A stretch of 41,607 nt of DNA, taken from Christensenella sp. UBA1685. GTDB taxonomy: Bacteria > Bacillota > Clostridia > Christensenellales > CAG-138. This document shows, piece after piece, positions 39,475-41,607 of the stretch (positions are counted from its first letter, which is position 1; each line of letters starts with the position of its first letter). The position numbers were made by a program, and so were the translations under genes. The stretch lies in assembly GCA_002320595.1 (NCBI GenBank), contig DCKB01000053.1, positions 1 to 41,607 on the forward strand, read 5' to 3'. The notes beneath the pieces were generated by a model. It worked only from the letters and a program-made list of their open reading frames with translations. It searched no databases and was not told the DNA's origin.

Positions 39475-39963
39475 ATGCCATTCACGTTTGAACCGGCCGG
39501 AGAGGCCGAGTTGGATACGGCGCTCGCCATCGCGCGGGCCGCATCGGAAAGCCCGTTTTCCCACTGGGATGCGGAATACCCAAACCGCGAAATTTTGGGG
39601 GAGGACATCGCGCACTGCGAGCTGTATTTTCTCCGGGAAGACGGAAGGCCCATCGCCATGATCTCCATCCTTGATGAAGCCGAAGAAGCCATCGAATTCC
39701 CCTGGCCGGAGGTGCGGGAGCACACCTGCATGCTCGCCCGCCTCGGGATCCTGCCCGAAGCGCAGGGGCGCGGCCTCGCGGCGGAAACGATGCGCCTTGC
39801 GGCGGAAGCCGCCCGCGCCCGCGGCTTCACCACTGCGCGGCTGTTGGCCTCCGAGGACAACCCGCTCACCAACCACATCTACCAAAAGCTCGGATACAAG
39901 CAGAAGGGCCGCGCGCGCCTTTGGGACTCCGAGGATTTCGTTGGGTATGAGCTTGCGCTGTAA
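39475..39963 (+). CDS. GNAT-family N-acetyltransferase
   Basis: A 162-residue acetyltransferase. The acetyl-CoA-binding motif is ARLGILPEAQGRGLAAETMR, and NPLTNHIYQKLGYKQKGRAR is the typical C-terminal part. GGAGG precedes the ATG. It lies 21 bases after the ABC exporter and has the same GC-rich codon use as its neighbours, so it is probably the last gene of the marR operon. It may modify a compound handled by the exporter, as an inference. It is unrelated in composition to the cassette GNAT at 31458. Confidence 0.9.
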   Translation: MPFTFEPAGEAELDTALAIARAASESPFSHWDAEYPNREILGEDIAHCELYFLREDGRPIAMISILDEAEEAIEFPWPEVREHTCMLARLGILPEAQGRGLAAETMRLAAEAARARGFTTARLLASEDNPLTNHIYQKLGYKQKGRARLWDSEDFVGYELAL

Positions 39964-39975
39964 GCGCAGAACGAA

Positions 39976-39999
39976 GGGCGGCTTCTTAAGAAGCCGCCC
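39976..39999. terminator. Perfect 24-bp palindrome between convergent genes
   Basis: GGGCGGCTTCTT (39976-39987) is followed directly by AAGAAGCCGCCC (39988-39999). The plus strand continues CAAATTTTCG and then TTTTTT at 40019-40024. It likely ends the exporter operon and perhaps also the opposing hydrolase gene. Confidence 0.7.
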
Positions 40000-40025
40000 C
40001 AAATTTTCGAAAAGCTGGTTTTTTC

Positions 40026-40730
40026 TTAATATCCCCCTTCTTCCGCGATCCGTTCCCGGTACGGTTCGGAGCAGGGCAGCGCCCGCAGGCGGCCGAACAC
40101 GGAAAAGTCCTTCCAAAAGTGCATGGGATACGCGCGCGTCGTATCCGTGCGGCGCATAAAATAATCAAAACCCCGGTCAAACGCAGCCTCCTGCCGCGGG
40201 TCAAGCACAAGGAAGGCTGCGTCGATCCGCCGCCCGGCAAGGCGGTCAACCTCCGCCCGGAAGCGCGCGGTCATGGCACAGTTTTCTTCCGGGGATTCTT
40301 CATTCCATACCCAATCGTTCAGGTCCCCGGCATGGGACAGCGTTTTCCCTTCCACAGAAACGAGGAACGCCACGCCTTCGTCCGTGGAGTCAAGCGTTTC
40401 CACGGCAATTTCCCCCAGCTCCGTTCTTTCGTATGGCCGGAGAAAAACGAGCGCGTCATATGCCTCCTTCGCCACGCCATGACGCGCAAAGCCCGCCGCG
40501 TTCCAGCTGCGCCGGATATCCCGCGAAAGGATGTAGGTCACATCCGGATGCGTTTCCCGCAGCCTGAAAATATCGAAGTTGAAATGATCCCGGTGCGCAT
40601 GGCTGCAAAAAACATACAGCGGCTTTTCCGAAGGGAACACGGGCAGCGTTCCTTCATAATAATCAAACAGCAGCGTGCAATGCGCAAGCTCCGCTGCAAA
40701 GCCGCTGTGGCCGATGTAGGTGATTTTCAT
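40026..40730 (-). CDS. Metallo-beta-lactamase-fold hydrolase
   Basis: A 234-residue protein with the metal motif SHAHRDHF (H44, H46, D48, H49) and HAGDLNDWVW further on. The start MKITYIGHSGFAAEL is typical of UlaG-like small hydrolases. The substrate cannot be inferred. It is followed upstream by the YcxB-like gene eight bases away and was probably cotranscribed with it. No signal peptide is visible, so it acts in the cytosol. Confidence 0.88.
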   Translation of the reverse strand: MKITYIGHSGFAAELAHCTLLFDYYEGTLPVFPSEKPLYVFCSHAHRDHFNFDIFRLRETHPDVTYILSRDIRRSWNAAGFARHGVAKEAYDALVFLRPYERTELGEIAVETLDSTDEGVAFLVSVEGKTLSHAGDLNDWVWNEESPEENCAMTARFRAEVDRLAGRRIDAAFLVLDPRQEAAFDRGFDYFMRRTDTTRAYPMHFWKDFSVFGRLRALPCSEPYRERIAEEGGY

Positions 40731-40738
40731 GGATTGCC

Positions 40739-41257
40739 TCAGCGCTTCACGGTTTTATATTTTTTTGCTTCCACACGCCCGCGCAAATGTGCGGCAAGCG
40801 CCTCCGCAGTCCCCTGATCAAAGCCCGCTTTGGATACGATGTATGCCTGACGTGCATTCGCGTACAGATAAAAAGCGTCCGGCGTTTCCCAAACATCGAA
40901 CAGCCGGTTGTAATATCCCCGGTCCTCCTTGCCGTTTACACACACGATAAAGCTGTTCTTTAAAAACGTATACCGCTGCGAAAGGCCCGCAAAGGAGGAT
41001 TGCTCAAACTTCTTTTCCGGCGCAATGTAGATTGCGTAAAACCGCCGTCCAAATACATAAAGTGCGAGCGCAAGCACGGCAAGATACAGCCAGGCATGGC
41101 TGCGCACAGCGAAAAATGCGCCTGCGAGCACGGAAAGCATCAGGAACGCAAACAGCGCATGGGTACTCCAGGGGATGCTCTTTACAATGCGCGCATTGAA
41201 CTGCTGAAAGCGCAGTACAGTATCTTTGTCGTAATCGGTAGTGTTGATTATTTCCAT
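40739..41257 (-). CDS. YcxB-like membrane protein
   Basis: A 172-residue protein with two membrane spans (about residues 30-70) and a C-terminal soluble domain of the YcxB type (SFIVCVNGKEDRGYYNRLFD, ETPDAFYLYANARQAYIVSK, GFDQGTAEALAAHLRGRV). The role of this family is unknown. I chose the ATG at 41257, with GGAG six bases before; an ATG at 41269 has no site. It is the first gene of the pair with the hydrolase. Confidence 0.85.
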   Translation of the reverse strand: MEIINTTDYDKDTVLRFQQFNARIVKSIPWSTHALFAFLMLSVLAGAFFAVRSHAWLYLAVLALALYVFGRRFYAIYIAPEKKFEQSSFAGLSQRYTFLKNSFIVCVNGKEDRGYYNRLFDVWETPDAFYLYANARQAYIVSKAGFDQGTAEALAAHLRGRVEAKKYKTVKR

Positions 41258-41465
41258 GGCTTGCTCCATTCGGTGAGATTTGTTCCTTACAATGTATCAC
41301 ATTTCGCCGAAGGTTACAAGAGCGCCGCGCTCACTGCGCGGCTTTGCACTGTAGGATTACAATACATCTTGGACAGCGAGAAGAAAAAGGATGAAGGATT
41401 CGCACAAATCGGTTATTGTGAGTTTAGGAAAAACAACAAGGACCGAAAGGAAGTGCAAATCCCTC

Positions 41466-41607
41466 ATGGCAACTGTAACACAGGACATGAAGTACAGGCA
41501 ATCCCTAATGTGCTACGCCCTGAAATATGGCGTAACCAAGGCGGCGAGGAAGTACAACCGGCCTCGTTCAACGATTTACTTCTGGCTGTCAAGGTACGAT
41601 GGAACAA
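41466..41607 (+). CDS. Transposase N-terminus, cut by the right edge
   Basis: The frame MATVTQDMKYRQSLMCYALK, then YGVTKAARKYNRPRSTIYFW, runs off the right edge. It is a helix-turn-helix of the kind at the start of IS481/IS3-type integrase-core transposases. The DDE domain would lie beyond the window. The ATG is 14 bases from AAAGGA, so the start is uncertain. The element's left end may lie near 41350-41375. The stretch 41258-41465 otherwise shows no gene. Confidence 0.7.
   Translation, partial: MATVTQDMKYRQSLMCYALKYGVTKAARKYNRPRSTIYFWLSRYDGT

Overview
The window reads as chromosome from an endospore-forming, probably strictly anaerobic member of the Clostridia with fairly high GC. The evidence is Spo0A, a SipL-type SPOCS/LysM protein, a SpoIIQ-like LytM protein, rubrerythrin, BioY and a V-type ATPase operon, with GC-rich codon use throughout. 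No ribosomal RNA, tRNA or CRISPR array was recognised. Different transposase genes run off the two edges, as often seen at contig breaks.

Layout. 1-1170: a transposase tail, a decayed LuxR-type regulator and a small membrane protein. 1191-9763 (minus): a complete nine-gene V-type ATPase operon, in transcribed order stalk G/H, I, K, E, C, F, A, B, D, the order known from Enterococcus hirae ntp, with a promoter near 9885-9914. 10052-16561 (minus): upp, then a block transcribed as DUF1385-prmC-capA-prfA-tsaC-rpiB. This resembles the Bacillus prfA/prmC/ywlC/rpiB/upp neighbourhood, where an F-type ATPase operon follows upp; here the V-type operon sits in that place. 16768-21460: a SpoIIQ-like LytM protein, an M28 aminopeptidase, a class I aminotransferase and a D-threonine aldolase/D-serine dehydratase-like enzyme. 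21485-22041: decayed MATE transporter and XRE regulator remnants.

22118-31274: galM, a rubrerythrin with a rubredoxin domain at each end that is split by a 7-bp duplication, a Cu/Zn superoxide dismutase, a YyaL-type thioredoxin-fold protein, a cysteine-rich small protein with bioY, carbamate kinase with a DUF1015 protein, and a PlsC-like acyltransferase fused to a zinc ribbon. 31303-32206 is an AT-rich cassette bounded by imperfect inverted repeats of about 39 bp. It carries one GNAT acetyltransferase and no transposase.

32292-39999: sipL and spo0A flank a 440-bp gap that holds a cluster of DnaA boxes. A marR-ABC-ABC-GNAT operon follows, encoding a self-regulated heterodimeric exporter. 40026-41257 holds a metallo-beta-lactamase-fold hydrolase and a YcxB-like membrane protein.

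The points most worth a second look are Spo0A, whose phospho-acceptor aspartate reads as glutamate, the DnaA-box cluster beside it, and the inverted-repeat GNAT cassette. Functions rest on motifs and family memory; no database search was run.
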